The notes beneath the pieces were generated by a model that was not told the DNA's origin, made no database searches, and worked only from the letters and a program-made list of their open reading frames with translations. Source: a virus. From it: a stretch of 64,000 bases of DNA. Location of the stretch: positions 62,001 through 126,000 of the IMG/VR virus record IMGVR_UViG_3300005663_000029; one strand, 5' to 3'. The position numbers and the translations under genes were made by a program. Within the stretch, counting starts at the first letter, position 1. Each line of letters begins with the position of its first letter. Below, piece after piece: positions 8,362 through 15,901 of this stretch.

Positions 8362-8554
8362 ATGGTAACAGAAGGCTACTACCAAACCTTTTGTAAGGAG
8401 TGTAAAGGTACAGGTCAAACACCTCATTACCCGTTTACGCCGCCAAAGAGGAAGTTAATACCTGGTCCTAATCATGTCATGGGTCCTTTGTTCGATTTGT
8501 GATGGTACTGGCTGGGTTCATCCAAAGAAAGAGGTTATTGGTTGTGATAGCTAA
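8362..8554 (+). pseudogene. Frameshifted small DnaJ-type zinc-finger gene
   Basis: From the ATG at 8362 the frame encodes a CKECKGTG knuckle and then stops at 8502. The next frame continues with the matching second knuckle, CSICDGTG, and ends at 8554. Removing one G from the GGG run at 8481-8483 joins them into a 63-residue protein with two CxxCxGTG knuckles. The gene is therefore either genuinely broken by one inserted base or carries a sequence error. Two other small genes in this arm show the same defect. Confidence 0.65.
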
Positions 8555-8576
8555 AAGGGAAATTAATCCCTTTTAG
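8551..8576. terminator. Bidirectional terminator between convergent operons
   Basis: A perfect 10-bp inverted repeat (CTAAAAGGGA with TCCCTTTTAG) and a 6-base AATTAA loop lie between the plus-strand operon ending at 8554 and the minus-strand gene ending at 8597. Its symmetry gives an A/T tract on both sides, as expected for a two-way terminator. Confidence 0.75.
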
Positions 8577-8596
8577 TCATATAACTTATCCTCCTT

Positions 8597-8857
8597 TCAT
8601 AGTGGGAAATACTCTACGTACTCAACTTTCGGGTCTACTTCTGATTTTACTTTTAATTCCGATAGTCTTAAGTTCCTAGCTGTATATAGAGCACCATCTA
8701 AAGCTCCCCACCACAAAAGTTCTGCAATCCCTCTTAAACTTACTACTCTGTATTGTTTCCAGAAAGGTGACCACCATCTACGAAATTCAATATAGTATCT
8801 TGAACCTCGGTCGTCAGTATAAATAACCTTCTTAACTCGATACTTTGTCTGTTTCAT
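8597..8857 (-). CDS. Hypothetical small protein (86 aa)
   Basis: This is the last gene of the four-gene minus-strand block. The product is basic and aromatic-rich (RRWWSPFW) with a possible short amphipathic helix and no cysteines. It overlaps the 3' end of the next upstream gene by 26 bases. No family is recognised. Confidence 0.6.
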   Translation of the reverse strand: MKQTKYRVKKVIYTDDRGSRYYIEFRRWWSPFWKQYRVVSLRGIAELLWWGALDGALYTARNLRLSELKVKSEVDPKVEYVEYFPL

Positions 8858-9014
8858 ATAAGTTTCCTCCTTTTAGACTATCTTTATCTGGTGTATGCTC
8901 CAGAACTTGTAGTGCATACTCACACTCTATTGAACAGCAGCGTTGATGTTGAGTCCCAGGCTCCGGTGTAAACATACCCTTACACCATCCACACTTTGGT
9001 TTTTTGTTTGTCAT
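8832..9014 (-). CDS. Small zinc-knuckle protein, copy of the 5642 gene module (60 aa)
   Basis: The protein is little more than the CGWCKGMFTPEP zinc module followed by H, CC and C, nearly identical to the C-terminus of the gene at 5642-5995. It lacks the N-terminal domain of that protein. A short free-standing copy on the other strand suggests a mobile protein module. Confidence 0.65.
   Translation of the reverse strand: MTNKKPKCGWCKGMFTPEPGTQHQRCCSIECEYALQVLEHTPDKDSLKGGNLYETDKVSS
8956..8993. repeat. 38-bp inverted copy, right arm (partner at 5888-5925)
   Basis: This is the reverse-complement partner of 5888-5925. The copies are identical over 38 bases and diverge slightly outside. Both lie in genes for the same cysteine module. 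Confidence 0.85.
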
Positions 9015-9022
9015 TATGTCTC

Positions 9023-9283
9023 CTACATATTTTCTTTAGCAAACTCTTCGATAACCCGATCAACTTCATCTGGTGTAAGAGCTTCTTCTATAGGGAACAG
9101 TGAATCAGTAATAACACGTAGCCTTTGTAAAGCATTGTTTATTATCTTTAACTCTGCTCCCTTAGCTTCTTGGTAACCGCTACCAAAACTGTATAGTAGA
9201 AGATCGACGAATTCACCTTCTAGTGCTCCGATCTTCTCTTTTAGCCTAGAGTTAGGAAAACGGTTAGATTGAAGTTTACTCAT
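9023..9283 (-). CDS. Hypothetical small helical protein (86 aa)
   Basis: A soluble helical product, acidic toward the C-terminus, in the minus-strand block. It overlaps the next upstream gene by 8 bases. No motif or family is recognised. Confidence 0.6.
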   Translation of the reverse strand: MSKLQSNRFPNSRLKEKIGALEGEFVDLLLYSFGSGYQEAKGAELKIINNALQRLRVITDSLFPIEEALTPDEVDRVIEEFAKENM

Positions 9284-9536
9284 TTTTATCTCCTTTGATT
9301 ATAACTACGGCTAAGATGATCAGCAGAGCTAGCTTACTAAATCCATACCGAAGTATATCTACAACCACCTCTGATTCGTACATATTTACCGCACACCAGA
9401 TGTAACCGATTAAGAGACTAGCACGTAGTATGTTCATTGTACTCATTTTTTCTTTACTCCATATCAGGTTTCTGTACGAGGTCTTAATATACACTAAAAC
9501 CTTATCTATCCATGAAGATGATAATAATGGGGCCAT
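9276..9536 (-). CDS. Small membrane protein (86 aa)
   Basis: Two hydrophobic segments are visible: LRASLLIGYIWCA in the middle, and LALLIILAVVII just before the charged C-terminus. An alternative start at 9446 (MSTMNIL) would keep both segments. It is the first gene of the minus-strand block, divergent from the gene at 9684. A phage inner-membrane protein of unknown role is the likely identity. Confidence 0.55.
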   Translation of the reverse strand: MAPLLSSSWIDKVLVYIKTSYRNLIWSKEKMSTMNILRASLLIGYIWCAVNMYESEVVVDILRYGFSKLALLIILAVVIIKGDKNE

Positions 9537-9642
9537 TGTACTCTCTTTAGTAAGTGAGTTGTTTAACCTTTGCCTTCACTATTCTTATGTCACAAACCAG
9601 GAGGTTCTTTCACCTTAAATGAAATATTATAGTATTAATTGG

Positions 9643-9656
9643 TATAAGGACTGTAG
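9643..9656 (+). promoter_or_regulatory. Candidate phage promoter box (TATAAGGACTGTAG)
   Basis: Located in the 147-base gap between divergent operons, 41 bases before the ATG at 9684. It differs by one base from the box at 5427 and matches the TATAAG-RAYTRT consensus seen at 45778 and 52990. Confidence 0.5.
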
Positions 9657-9683
9657 ATAACCCTTAACCACCGGAGAACAGTG

Positions 9684-10004
9684 ATGACTTTTATATTAGT
9701 TCTAGGAGATATGCGTTCCGCGAAGTACGAGAATTCCTTTACACCCATCGCTATCTCTGATAACCCAGACAAATTAAGGCAATGGGTGAATTCAGAGAAA
9801 GTAGATAAATACACTGATGGTAGGTTCCGTAAAGTCTTTAAGCAGGGAGGTCCTTTAGAGTGGTACAATCCTCCTGATGACTTAGGAGTAGACCCAGAAA
9901 ACTCAATTAGACCCCTCTCTCCATTGGATGAATACATAGAGGTGGCCGTAAAGGAAACCACCAACTGGTACAATACATTAGTCAACCGGCTTATTACGGT
10001 CTAA
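9684..10004 (+). CDS. Hypothetical phage protein (106 aa)
   Basis: The ATG at 9684 is preferred over the GTG at 9681 because it lies 7 bases from GGAG. The product is soluble and mixed alpha/beta, beginning MTFILVLGDM. It is the first gene after a candidate promoter. No family is recognised. Confidence 0.6.
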   Translation: MTFILVLGDMRSAKYENSFTPIAISDNPDKLRQWVNSEKVDKYTDGRFRKVFKQGGPLEWYNPPDDLGVDPENSIRPLSPLDEYIEVAVKETTNWYNTLVNRLITV

Positions 10005-10020
10005 CTTTAGGAGTATAAAT

Positions 10021-10248
10021 ATGAATGGATTTAAACCTACTCCAGATGATTTAGATATCTCACCGCCATCCTTAAAGGACATCAACCGATTCGCCGCCGC
10101 AATGGATGAGCGTACAATTAATCTTATAATGCAACTTACCGCGTTAGGTTGCGAGGTAAATCGTATCGGTAATGAGTACTCTATTAAAATACCGGAAGAT
10201 CCAATAACTAAGAAACAGATTCTCGATCTTATTAACATGTACCCGTAA
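10021..10248 (+). CDS. Hypothetical small protein (75 aa)
   Basis: An AGGAG site precedes the ATG. A short helical product with an acidic, proline-containing N-terminus. No motif is recognised. Confidence 0.6.
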   Translation: MNGFKPTPDDLDISPPSLKDINRFAAAMDERTINLIMQLTALGCEVNRIGNEYSIKIPEDPITKKQILDLINMYP

Positions 10249-10258
10249 GGAGTAAGAA

Positions 10259-10552
10259 ATGAACTGGTTTGCTAAACTATTTAGTCATTCTAAACCACCT
10301 AAACCACCTAAGCCTCCTCAACTAATGACGGATGAGGAGCTGGCGGAGAAGATACGTAAAGAAGATAAATGTCCTTTTTGTGGCCAAGGTCTCTACAGTG
10401 GGCCGAAAGGCGGATTGTGTGTGAACTATCTTTGCCACAACGATATATGTTGTTTTCGAATCAACGTCACTATCATGCCAGAAGGCTTTCCGATAGATAT
10501 AGAGATCACCGATAGAGGCAAACTCGCTAACAAAGAAAAACAACTAATATAA
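10259..10552 (+). CDS. Zinc-binding protein with proline repeats (97 aa)
   Basis: The N-terminus has the repeat PKPPKPPKPP, a flexible linker. It is followed by CPFC, then C, C and CC over about 30 residues, consistent with a zinc ribbon. The ribosome binding site is AAGGAG. No named family is assigned. Confidence 0.6.
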   Translation: MNWFAKLFSHSKPPKPPKPPQLMTDEELAEKIRKEDKCPFCGQGLYSGPKGGLCVNYLCHNDICCFRINVTIMPEGFPIDIEITDRGKLANKEKQLI

Positions 10553-10586
10553 GCACCCATCTGACAACATTAAAAAGACACAGATT

Positions 10587-10763
10587 ATGAAAAACTTATT
10601 ACTGCACGTAGCATTAGTGCCTATTATTTCACTGTTGTATTACGCTGTTTTGGTATTAACAGGAATTACAAACGAAGTGTTTGTAATAGCACTAATGTTT
10701 CCAGGTTTCTTGTTATTTGCTTTAGGAAGCTCTGTTATAGAGCACATAACCGGACAGAGCTGA
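10587..10763 (+). CDS. Small two-helix membrane protein (58 aa)
   Basis: This short frame encodes two hydrophobic helices (LLLHVALVPIISLL onward, and VIALMFPGFLLFAL) joined by a short polar turn, with a polar C-terminus. Such hydrophobicity over the whole length is unlikely by chance. A TATAAG hexamer at 10549 might serve as promoter. A holin-like or other membrane role is possible but not supported by context. Confidence 0.55.
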   Translation: MKNLLLHVALVPIISLLYYAVLVLTGITNEVFVIALMFPGFLLFALGSSVIEHITGQS

Positions 10764-10827
10764 TTACGAGTATATTAACAACAATAACGTTGGCAACACA
10801 TTTGTTGTAGACAACCGGTAAGGAGTA

Positions 10828-10921
10828 ATGATGAGCAAATTAGAACAAATGGAGATCGGAAGCACTTAAATACTACCGCGAACTAGTGGCTAACTATAAA
10901 AAAGGAGATAAACATGAGTGA
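10828..10921 (+). pseudogene. Frameshifted tiny gene (about 30 aa)
   Basis: A strong AAGGAG site precedes an ATG pair at 10828/10831, but the frame stops after 13 residues at 10869. Deleting one G of the GG at 10858-10859 extends it to the stop at 10921, giving a charged helical peptide ending NYKKGDKHE. That stop overlaps the next gene's ATG by 8 bases, the typical spacing here. This supports the repaired reading. It is the same type of single-G insertion as in the 8362 gene. Confidence 0.55.
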
Positions 10922-11213
10922 TGAGAAACTAACTGAAGACTGTGTAGTATGTGGATCAACTATTAGAGACTTCATGGCCGAAAAGACACATAAGTTAACC
11001 CCTGGACAGACAGATCATTCAGTTAAAGTACGTATACGTATTGGGAGTTGGAATCCTTTATCAGTTGAAGAGGCTGAGAAGTTCTGCTCCAGTTGTGCGG
11101 ACACCCTTATAATAGAGATCAACAAAGCGATTGCCCCTACTCTAAACATCCTACTAAGTAAAAGGCTTGTAAAAGCGGACATGGCACGATTTAAGGACCC
11201 AAGAGAAAGGTAA
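10914..11213 (+). CDS. Zinc-binding hypothetical protein (99 aa)
   Basis: CVVC near the N-terminus and CSSC around residue 60 form a two-pair zinc site. The C-terminal part is helical and basic. It is preceded by AAAGGAG. No family is recognised. Confidence 0.6.
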   Translation: MSDEKLTEDCVVCGSTIRDFMAEKTHKLTPGQTDHSVKVRIRIGSWNPLSVEEAEKFCSSCADTLIIEINKAIAPTLNILLSKRLVKADMARFKDPRER

Positions 11214-11223
11214 AGATTAAGAG

Positions 11224-11601
11224 ATGAATTTCGTACATAAAATAAGACAGTTCTTCAACAAAAAAGAGAAAGAATCGCTCAGCGAGATTGAGCAGATCAA
11301 GGACAACATACGACGTATACAGCTTTTGACTAATTCACATGAGGAAGATTACATAGCTAGATTACGACGGATGATCGTGGAGCAGTATGAAGATCATCCT
11401 ACAGGGTGTGGAGGTAGTTTTGGTGAAATCCTTTGTTGGGAAATTCACTCGAACGGTCTGACCTTTAATTGGTTGGCTGAAAAGTGGGGTATAAGTGTGA
11501 CTGCTATCGGTAAGCTTATCTACGATCATTGTAAGTGTTTAGAAAAGTTGCCAAAGGTCGATCACTCACGATGGCCATATGTGACCACAAAGGACGAATG
11601 A
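11224..11601 (+). CDS. Putative helix-turn-helix protein (125 aa)
   Basis: The C-terminal half reads as a helix-turn-helix: LTFNWLAEKWGISVTAIGKL, where the WGIS turn and the following helix resemble small DNA-binding regulators. The N-terminal half is a charged helix. The stop overlaps the next ATG. A regulatory role is inferred from the motif only. Confidence 0.5.
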   Translation: MNFVHKIRQFFNKKEKESLSEIEQIKDNIRRIQLLTNSHEEDYIARLRRMIVEQYEDHPTGCGGSFGEILCWEIHSNGLTFNWLAEKWGISVTAIGKLIYDHCKCLEKLPKVDHSRWPYVTTKDE

Positions 11602-11933
11602 TGAGAATACCACCTATTTGGAGAATAAACCAAACGCTCGATCACTTTTCGGACACCTTTTTTAGGAAGGCCGATATGGTACAATTTTATGTGTTGTTAG
11701 TTTTACGTAGCGTATTCTTTCCACCTTTGCAGTATTTATTAGTCAAAGGCGGCCGAGAGAGGCACGAACCATCACTCAGAGCTAAAGGATTAACAGTAAG
11801 CATGTGCTTTCCTTTCCATGCTCTTTGGATATCTTCTTTGGTTCATCCGGCGGTAGTATCTCAACCCTGGATCATTGTGTTTGCATTAATTTGGTTTGCT
11901 CTTTGGTTCGGGAAGTCGCTTATTTATATGTGA
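11598..11933 (+). CDS. Membrane protein (111 aa)
   Basis: The start is the ATG at 11598, overlapping the previous stop (ATGA). Hydrophobic stretches occur around VQFYVLLVLRSVFF and through WIIVFALIWFALWF near the C-terminus, so two or three membrane helices are likely. No family is recognised. Confidence 0.6.
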   Translation: MMRIPPIWRINQTLDHFSDTFFRKADMVQFYVLLVLRSVFFPPLQYLLVKGGRERHEPSLRAKGLTVSMCFPFHALWISSLVHPAVVSQPWIIVFALIWFALWFGKSLIYM

Positions 11934-11961
11934 CCTGCTACCCACTGACTATTATACTGTA

Positions 11962-12091
11962 CATTGTACAGATTATGGACAACTCATTGTACAGATTTAG
12001 ACAGATTGGACAACCGGCACCCTATATTGACACACTAGAAGCTGTGTACTACCATTTCTACTTGTACACTAAACTGTCCAATTCTGTCCAA
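11962..12091. repeat. Cluster of short direct and inverted repeats in a noncoding gap
   Basis: The 311-base gap from 11934 to 12244 holds no convincing gene. It contains CATTGTACAGATT at 11962 and again at 11984. GGACAAC occurs twice, inside ACAGATTATGGACAAC (11968) and ACAGATTGGACAAC (12001). A tandem CTGTCCAAT pair at 12073-12091 is the inverse of the ATTGGACA at 12005. Repeats of this density suggest protein-binding sites (operator or iterons). Nothing else is seen apart from a weak promoter candidate at 12118. Confidence 0.5.
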
Positions 12092-12117
12092 TAAATGAAA
12101 ATGGTAGCTAGATAACG

Positions 12118-12131
12118 TTATAAGGAGTATG
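12118..12131 (+). promoter_or_regulatory. Weak candidate promoter box (TTATAAGGAGTATG)
   Basis: It resembles the TATAAG-RAYTRT boxes elsewhere but is 127 bases from the next start codon, and AAGGAG plus ATG could equally be a translation start. It lies just after the repeat cluster. Confidence 0.3.
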
Positions 12132-12244
12132 TACAAAGAGATACGGTCTGTAAGATCATAAACAACTGCGTATCTACGAGCCTGGGTACGCTCAACCATA
12201 AACACTGTCCACACAAACCTTTAACCCTTGGAGGACTAATACGT

Positions 12245-12541
12245 ATGTCAGTAGAAGAGAGAATACGAGAAATCACAGACAACCCAGCCTTAAGTGCAAT
12301 CTCAGAGATGATTATATGGGGTGAAAGTGATGAAGGGATACGTTGCGTACTAATAAGAGAAGGAACAAATCCACCAGAAGTGTTCTGTGATCAATTCGAG
12401 ATATACAAACACTTTAGGAAAAGAGAACCTACACCATTCCCGTCAGATGGAGTGTTACAAGATATCCTTCTAACAACTTATATAGAGCACATCCATCTAG
12501 CAATGATGTTGGGAAACATAACAGGAGAACTTGATGTATGA
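12245..12541 (+). CDS. Hypothetical phage protein (98 aa)
   Basis: A GGAGG site lies about 10 bases before the ATG. An acidic, helical product. It overlaps the next gene by 8 bases. No motif is recognised. It is the first gene of the operon that also encodes the sigma-region-4 protein. Confidence 0.6.
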   Translation: MSVEERIREITDNPALSAISEMIIWGESDEGIRCVLIREGTNPPEVFCDQFEIYKHFRKREPTPFPSDGVLQDILLTTYIEHIHLAMMLGNITGELDV

Positions 12542-12920
12542 CCTAGCTACTATTAAACGTATAAACGAAGAGGCAAGAGCTACTGCTATTAAGAATGGTA
12601 CAGGGTGTGTTGTCTTTGATACTGTCGAAGAAGCATCTTATGAGGCGTTTCGTAAGGGTACTAAGAACATAGACCATGCTCCTGAAGAGTATCTAGACCG
12701 TGAGGATGATCTGATCGACACCCTCTTTGTAGATCATTCGGGGTTCGGTAAACCAAGTGAGCCTGCTCTTACACAAGAACAGTTGTTTAATCGTTTACAG
12801 GCGATTATCGAAGAACATGGTCCTATCGAAGTAGGAATTACTGAGATGAACCAATTTCAGCTATACGTAGGTGTGTGGCCTTTTAAAGGAGATGACGATG
12901 AAAATCACATGCGGGGATAG
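12534..12920 (+). CDS. Hypothetical acidic protein (128 aa)
   Basis: The ATG at 12534 sits 6 bases from GGAG. A TTG just upstream is less likely. An acidic soluble product with no cysteine cluster or membrane segment. It overlaps the next gene by about 23 bases. No family is recognised. Confidence 0.6.
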   Translation: MYDLATIKRINEEARATAIKNGTGCVVFDTVEEASYEAFRKGTKNIDHAPEEYLDREDDLIDTLFVDHSGFGKPSEPALTQEQLFNRLQAIIEEHGPIEVGITEMNQFQLYVGVWPFKGDDDENHMRG

Positions 12921-13086
12921 AGAAGTCACTATAAATGGTGATAAAGGTTGTGGCTGCTACTGTCACAGCATGGACGTTATCATAGGTAGTGGTAAAAATG
13001 GCTTCTGTGGCTGTGGATGTCCTAAGACAGAAGAAGCATTTGATAAAGTATGGAACGAACAAAACAAAGAAGGTAACAATGGCTGA
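12898..13086 (+). CDS. Small cysteine-rich protein (62 aa)
   Basis: The start at 12898 is favoured by its distance from AAAGGA. Seven cysteines lie in GCGCYCHS and GFCGCGCP segments, a dense metal-binding or disulphide pattern. It overlaps the start of the sigma-like gene by 8 bases, so the two are translationally coupled. The function is unknown. Confidence 0.55.
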   Translation: MKITCGDREVTINGDKGCGCYCHSMDVIIGSGKNGFCGCGCPKTEEAFDKVWNEQNKEGNNG

Positions 13087-13675
13087 TGAAGAATTCAGAC
13101 TTAAAATCTCTTTAAGGAATAACCGCCTTATTGAACTCAGAGAGGATTTAGGTTTAAATCAAGTAGAGATGGCTGAAATGATAGGTATAAACGGTGCTAC
13201 TCTAAATGGCTACGAATGCCTTAGAGATAAACCTTCTTACAGTGCTAAAGGTATAATAAATCCTGTTGCTAAAAAGATAGCTGATTTTCATGGAGTATCT
13301 GCAGATTGGATTTGGCCTAATGTAGTTATGCAAATACAAAAGAATTTAGTAGAAAAAGCTATTAGGGGCGATCAACTACAACAAATAGCGGCTATCAGTG
13401 AGCATGAATTTAAAAGATTAACCGAATCACCAGAATCTAATATAAAATCGGACAAACTACCTAAGAAAATACGAGTAACGATACACACCCTAACTAAATT
13501 AGAACAGTTCGTTATAAACTCTCGTATGGGTATCGATTGTAAACAACTTACGCTCAGCGAAATAGGAAAGAAAGTGTTACTTAGTCCAGAAAGAGTACGT
13601 CAGATAGAAGCTAAAGCTTTACGTAAGCTCAGACACCCAACTAGAGCTAAAACACTTAAAAAATTTGTTGATTAA
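13079..13675 (+). CDS. XRE helix-turn-helix / sigma-70 region 4 fusion protein
   Basis: The 198-residue product has two DNA-binding parts. Residues about 12-76 are an XRE (Cro/CI-type) helix-turn-helix, LGLNQVEMAEMIGINGATLN. Residues about 138-187 match sigma-70 region 4: an LEQFVINSRMGI lead-in, LTLSEIGKKV, and ERVRQIEAKALRKLRHP, the canonical recognition helix. Sigma regions 1.2, 2 and 3 are absent, so it is not a complete sigma factor. It could recruit host or phage RNA polymerase to phage promoters or act as an anti-host switch. The ATG at 13079 is preferred to upstream in-frame starts. The motif match is seen, and the role is inferred. Confidence 0.75.
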   Translation: MADEEFRLKISLRNNRLIELREDLGLNQVEMAEMIGINGATLNGYECLRDKPSYSAKGIINPVAKKIADFHGVSADWIWPNVVMQIQKNLVEKAIRGDQLQQIAAISEHEFKRLTESPESNIKSDKLPKKIRVTIHTLTKLEQFVINSRMGIDCKQLTLSEIGKKVLLSPERVRQIEAKALRKLRHPTRAKTLKKFVD

Positions 13676-13688
13676 GGAGACCTAAATA

Positions 13689-13928
13689 GTGAACGGTAAC
13701 AAAACATCAATCTCAGTACGAAACAGGTATGGTAGCGGACAAGTAGAAGATAAAGTAAACATTGACTTTGAAGGCTCTGGTACTGACGTAACACTCTACA
13801 ATAACAGTTCTAGCAGTAATGTTAAATTCACTGTCCAGATGTCACGTGAGAGGGCTTCTCGTTTGTCACAGTACCTTACTAATTACCTTATTAAGAATCC
13901 AGCAATCGAAAAATTAGATGAATCTTAA
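13689..13928 (+). CDS. Hypothetical small protein (79 aa)
   Basis: A GTG start 9 bases from GGAG. The product is rich in Ser, Asn and Val, with likely beta strands in the N-terminal half and a helix at the end. It overlaps the next gene by 11 bases. No family is recognised. Confidence 0.55.
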   Translation: MNGNKTSISVRNRYGSGQVEDKVNIDFEGSGTDVTLYNNSSSSNVKFTVQMSRERASRLSQYLTNYLIKNPAIEKLDES

Positions 13929-14316
13929 AGAGATACAGAAAGTCCTAGCTAAAGCTTTAAAAGGCAGAATACCTTTAGGTACTGAGATGGATGAGGCTAA
14001 ACGTCTGGCTACTGCTATAATAGGTGATGTTTTAATGGGCGGTACAAAGCCTGAAGATCACTGGGAGTGGAAGGTGTCTGCTAGTGAGGAGGATGATCAA
14101 AAAGTAAATATACATATGTACCCGAAGACTTTACATGGGGCGCTGATCTTAATAGGAATCTACGTACCTCCAGTATTAACTGAGAACATGGAGTACTATG
14201 AATTAGAGAATGGAGTGAAGATCAGTGTTAAAGACGGGCAAGTATATATAGGTATGCTTCAACCCGTAAAACATTTAAACTTAACCATTAACCTCGGAGA
14301 TACCAATGACGACTAA
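13918..14316 (+). CDS. Hypothetical phage protein (132 aa)
   Basis: A helical first third is followed by a beta-rich remainder. No cysteine cluster or membrane helix. It overlaps both neighbours by about 11 bases. No family is recognised. Confidence 0.6.
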   Translation: MNLKEIQKVLAKALKGRIPLGTEMDEAKRLATAIIGDVLMGGTKPEDHWEWKVSASEEDDQKVNIHMYPKTLHGALILIGIYVPPVLTENMEYYELENGVKISVKDGQVYIGMLQPVKHLNLTINLGDTNDD

Positions 14317-14938
14317 ACTATGGAATAAAAACCCTTTAACTAAGCAGCAGATCAGAATCTACCTGTATGAACTACAGAGCATAGTTGGAGCACGCAGTCC
14401 TGAAGACACTAGAGGCAAGCTAGGTAAGTTTGTTATCGTCTTAAAAACCGGAGATCCTAAAGTGTATCCGCATCGACAGCTGTCTAAGAAAGATCGTAAG
14501 ACGATCAAACACTTCTATTACCTAGAGTCTAGAAAAAAAAGTTACGATCATGGTTTTAGTACCTCTGTATCTGACGCTAAACTATTTAACACCAGAGAAG
14601 TAGCTGAAAGAGCTGCCGGTAAAATACATGAGACTAGTCAGGTAATGCCTTTATCTGAGGCTTTAACCTTAGATTTTAAAGCACACCTTTACGGGTATCC
14701 TTTAGAGGAGCCAGACTACAAGCCCACTAAAAAGAACTTACTAGACAGTATTAGCACCGAAATAATGTTCTTTGGCAGGAACCCTGGGCAAAAGATCAGG
14801 TCTCAAACAGACACACTTGTTACAGCGTTAGCTAAACGAGTTAAAACTGTATCTAAACAAGTAGATGGACTAGGAAACTATCTACAGTGGCTTGGTAAAG
14901 CTGCCAGTGTTGCAGAGGAGTTAGGTAAAAATGACTGA
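14306..14938 (+). CDS. Hypothetical phage protein (210 aa)
   Basis: A basic soluble protein, mixed then helical, with no catalytic motif visible. It overlaps the previous gene by 11 bases and the next by 8. No family is recognised. Confidence 0.6.
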   Translation: MTTKLWNKNPLTKQQIRIYLYELQSIVGARSPEDTRGKLGKFVIVLKTGDPKVYPHRQLSKKDRKTIKHFYYLESRKKSYDHGFSTSVSDAKLFNTREVAERAAGKIHETSQVMPLSEALTLDFKAHLYGYPLEEPDYKPTKKNLLDSISTEIMFFGRNPGQKIRSQTDTLVTALAKRVKTVSKQVDGLGNYLQWLGKAASVAEELGKND

Positions 14939-15686
14939 ATCATATAAAGGTATGCCGGTAAACGATGACGGTACTCCTTACTGCCCCTCCTGCGGTGCAT
15001 ATAACAGTATGAACCGAGCAGAGTTAGCGGTAGAGTATTCTACTGTCTGCGTTAACGACGGTCAGATGGAAGAAGTCAGCCATGAAGATACTACTTACGA
15101 AGGTCAGGGTTGGTGGATCTGTAATGATTGTGGTAAGTACTTCGACAACAATGGTGATGTTGTCAACGTACAAGTCTTCGCCACTATAAAGGGTGAAGAT
15201 GCTCCTGCCCAGAAGTCTGAGAGTGTCTACCTAGAGCTTTATCATGGCCGGTCCGATCCTACCCAGGATATGGATGACTGGGGCACTCAGGGACCTGTAC
15301 TAGGTCCATTCAAGTGTATTATCACCACCTATATGTTCACGATCAGGTGTATGCGTGACGACACGGCTGAAAAAGAGCTATGGCTAGATGTACATGGAGA
15401 TATGCTTCTCTATAACGGAGTCTACTACGGTGACTGGTGTATATCTACAGAGTCTTGGCTACCTAGAGACCTTAAATCCAAAATCACTGAAGGTAAACCG
15501 GAAGTGTCTGACATAGATGTCATACCTCCAGGCGAATGGGAGAATGATATAGGCCCAAAATCATGGTGGGCAATTTCTAACTCTAAAGGCATTATAGCCT
15601 ACGCCGGTACTGAATATGATGCTTGTGAACTTAAGGCAGCCTTAAGAAAGAAGAAAAGAAGGAAAAGAGATGTCACGAAAACTTAA
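14931..15686 (+). CDS. Zinc-ribbon domain protein (251 aa)
   Basis: The N-terminal zinc ribbon has CPSC at about residue 18 and CNDC about 45 residues later. The middle (LELYHGRSDPTQ with DDWGTQGP) looks like a conserved domain found in phage and bacterial hypothetical proteins, but I cannot name it. The C-terminus is strongly basic (KKKRRKR). Nucleic-acid contact is possible. It overlaps the next gene by 17 bases. Confidence 0.6.
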   Translation: MTESYKGMPVNDDGTPYCPSCGAYNSMNRAELAVEYSTVCVNDGQMEEVSHEDTTYEGQGWWICNDCGKYFDNNGDVVNVQVFATIKGEDAPAQKSESVYLELYHGRSDPTQDMDDWGTQGPVLGPFKCIITTYMFTIRCMRDDTAEKELWLDVHGDMLLYNGVYYGDWCISTESWLPRDLKSKITEGKPEVSDIDVIPPGEWENDIGPKSWWAISNSKGIIAYAGTEYDACELKAALRKKKRRKRDVTKT

Positions 15687-15900
15687 AGGTAAAGACGAAT
15701 CACGTATGGACAAAATAAAGAGCGGTATTGCCCTCTTTATAGTGGTCGTAGTCGTTGTAGTAGTAATAGGAGGATTCGCCTACTTAATGTTTCAGGCGTA
15801 TCGTCACTTCAACTACGCTTGGGGTTATGAATCAATGGTACAAGAGACTGTTACAGAGATGGTTAAACCTGAGTGTTTACTTCCTCCAGAAAGTGAGTAG
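15670..15900 (+). CDS. Small single-pass membrane protein (76 aa)
   Basis: A basic N-terminus is followed by one long valine-rich membrane helix (IVVVVVVVVIGG onward) and a polar C-terminal tail. An internal ATG at 15706 is an alternative start. Likely inserted with the N-terminus inside. The role is unknown. Confidence 0.6.
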   Translation: MSRKLKGKDESRMDKIKSGIALFIVVVVVVVVIGGFAYLMFQAYRHFNYAWGYESMVQETVTEMVKPECLLPPESE

Positions 15901-15901
15901 A

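Noticed and set aside
11804-12094. Open frame across the end of the membrane protein gene and the repeat region
   Set aside because: No ribosome binding site; half of it is out of frame within a convincing gene and the rest lies over direct repeats.
12129-12215. Possible fourth single-base frameshifted peptide (start at 12129)
   Set aside because: Dropping one A would give a short plausible peptide, but AAGGAG is only one base from the ATG and the motif may be a promoter box instead; too weak.
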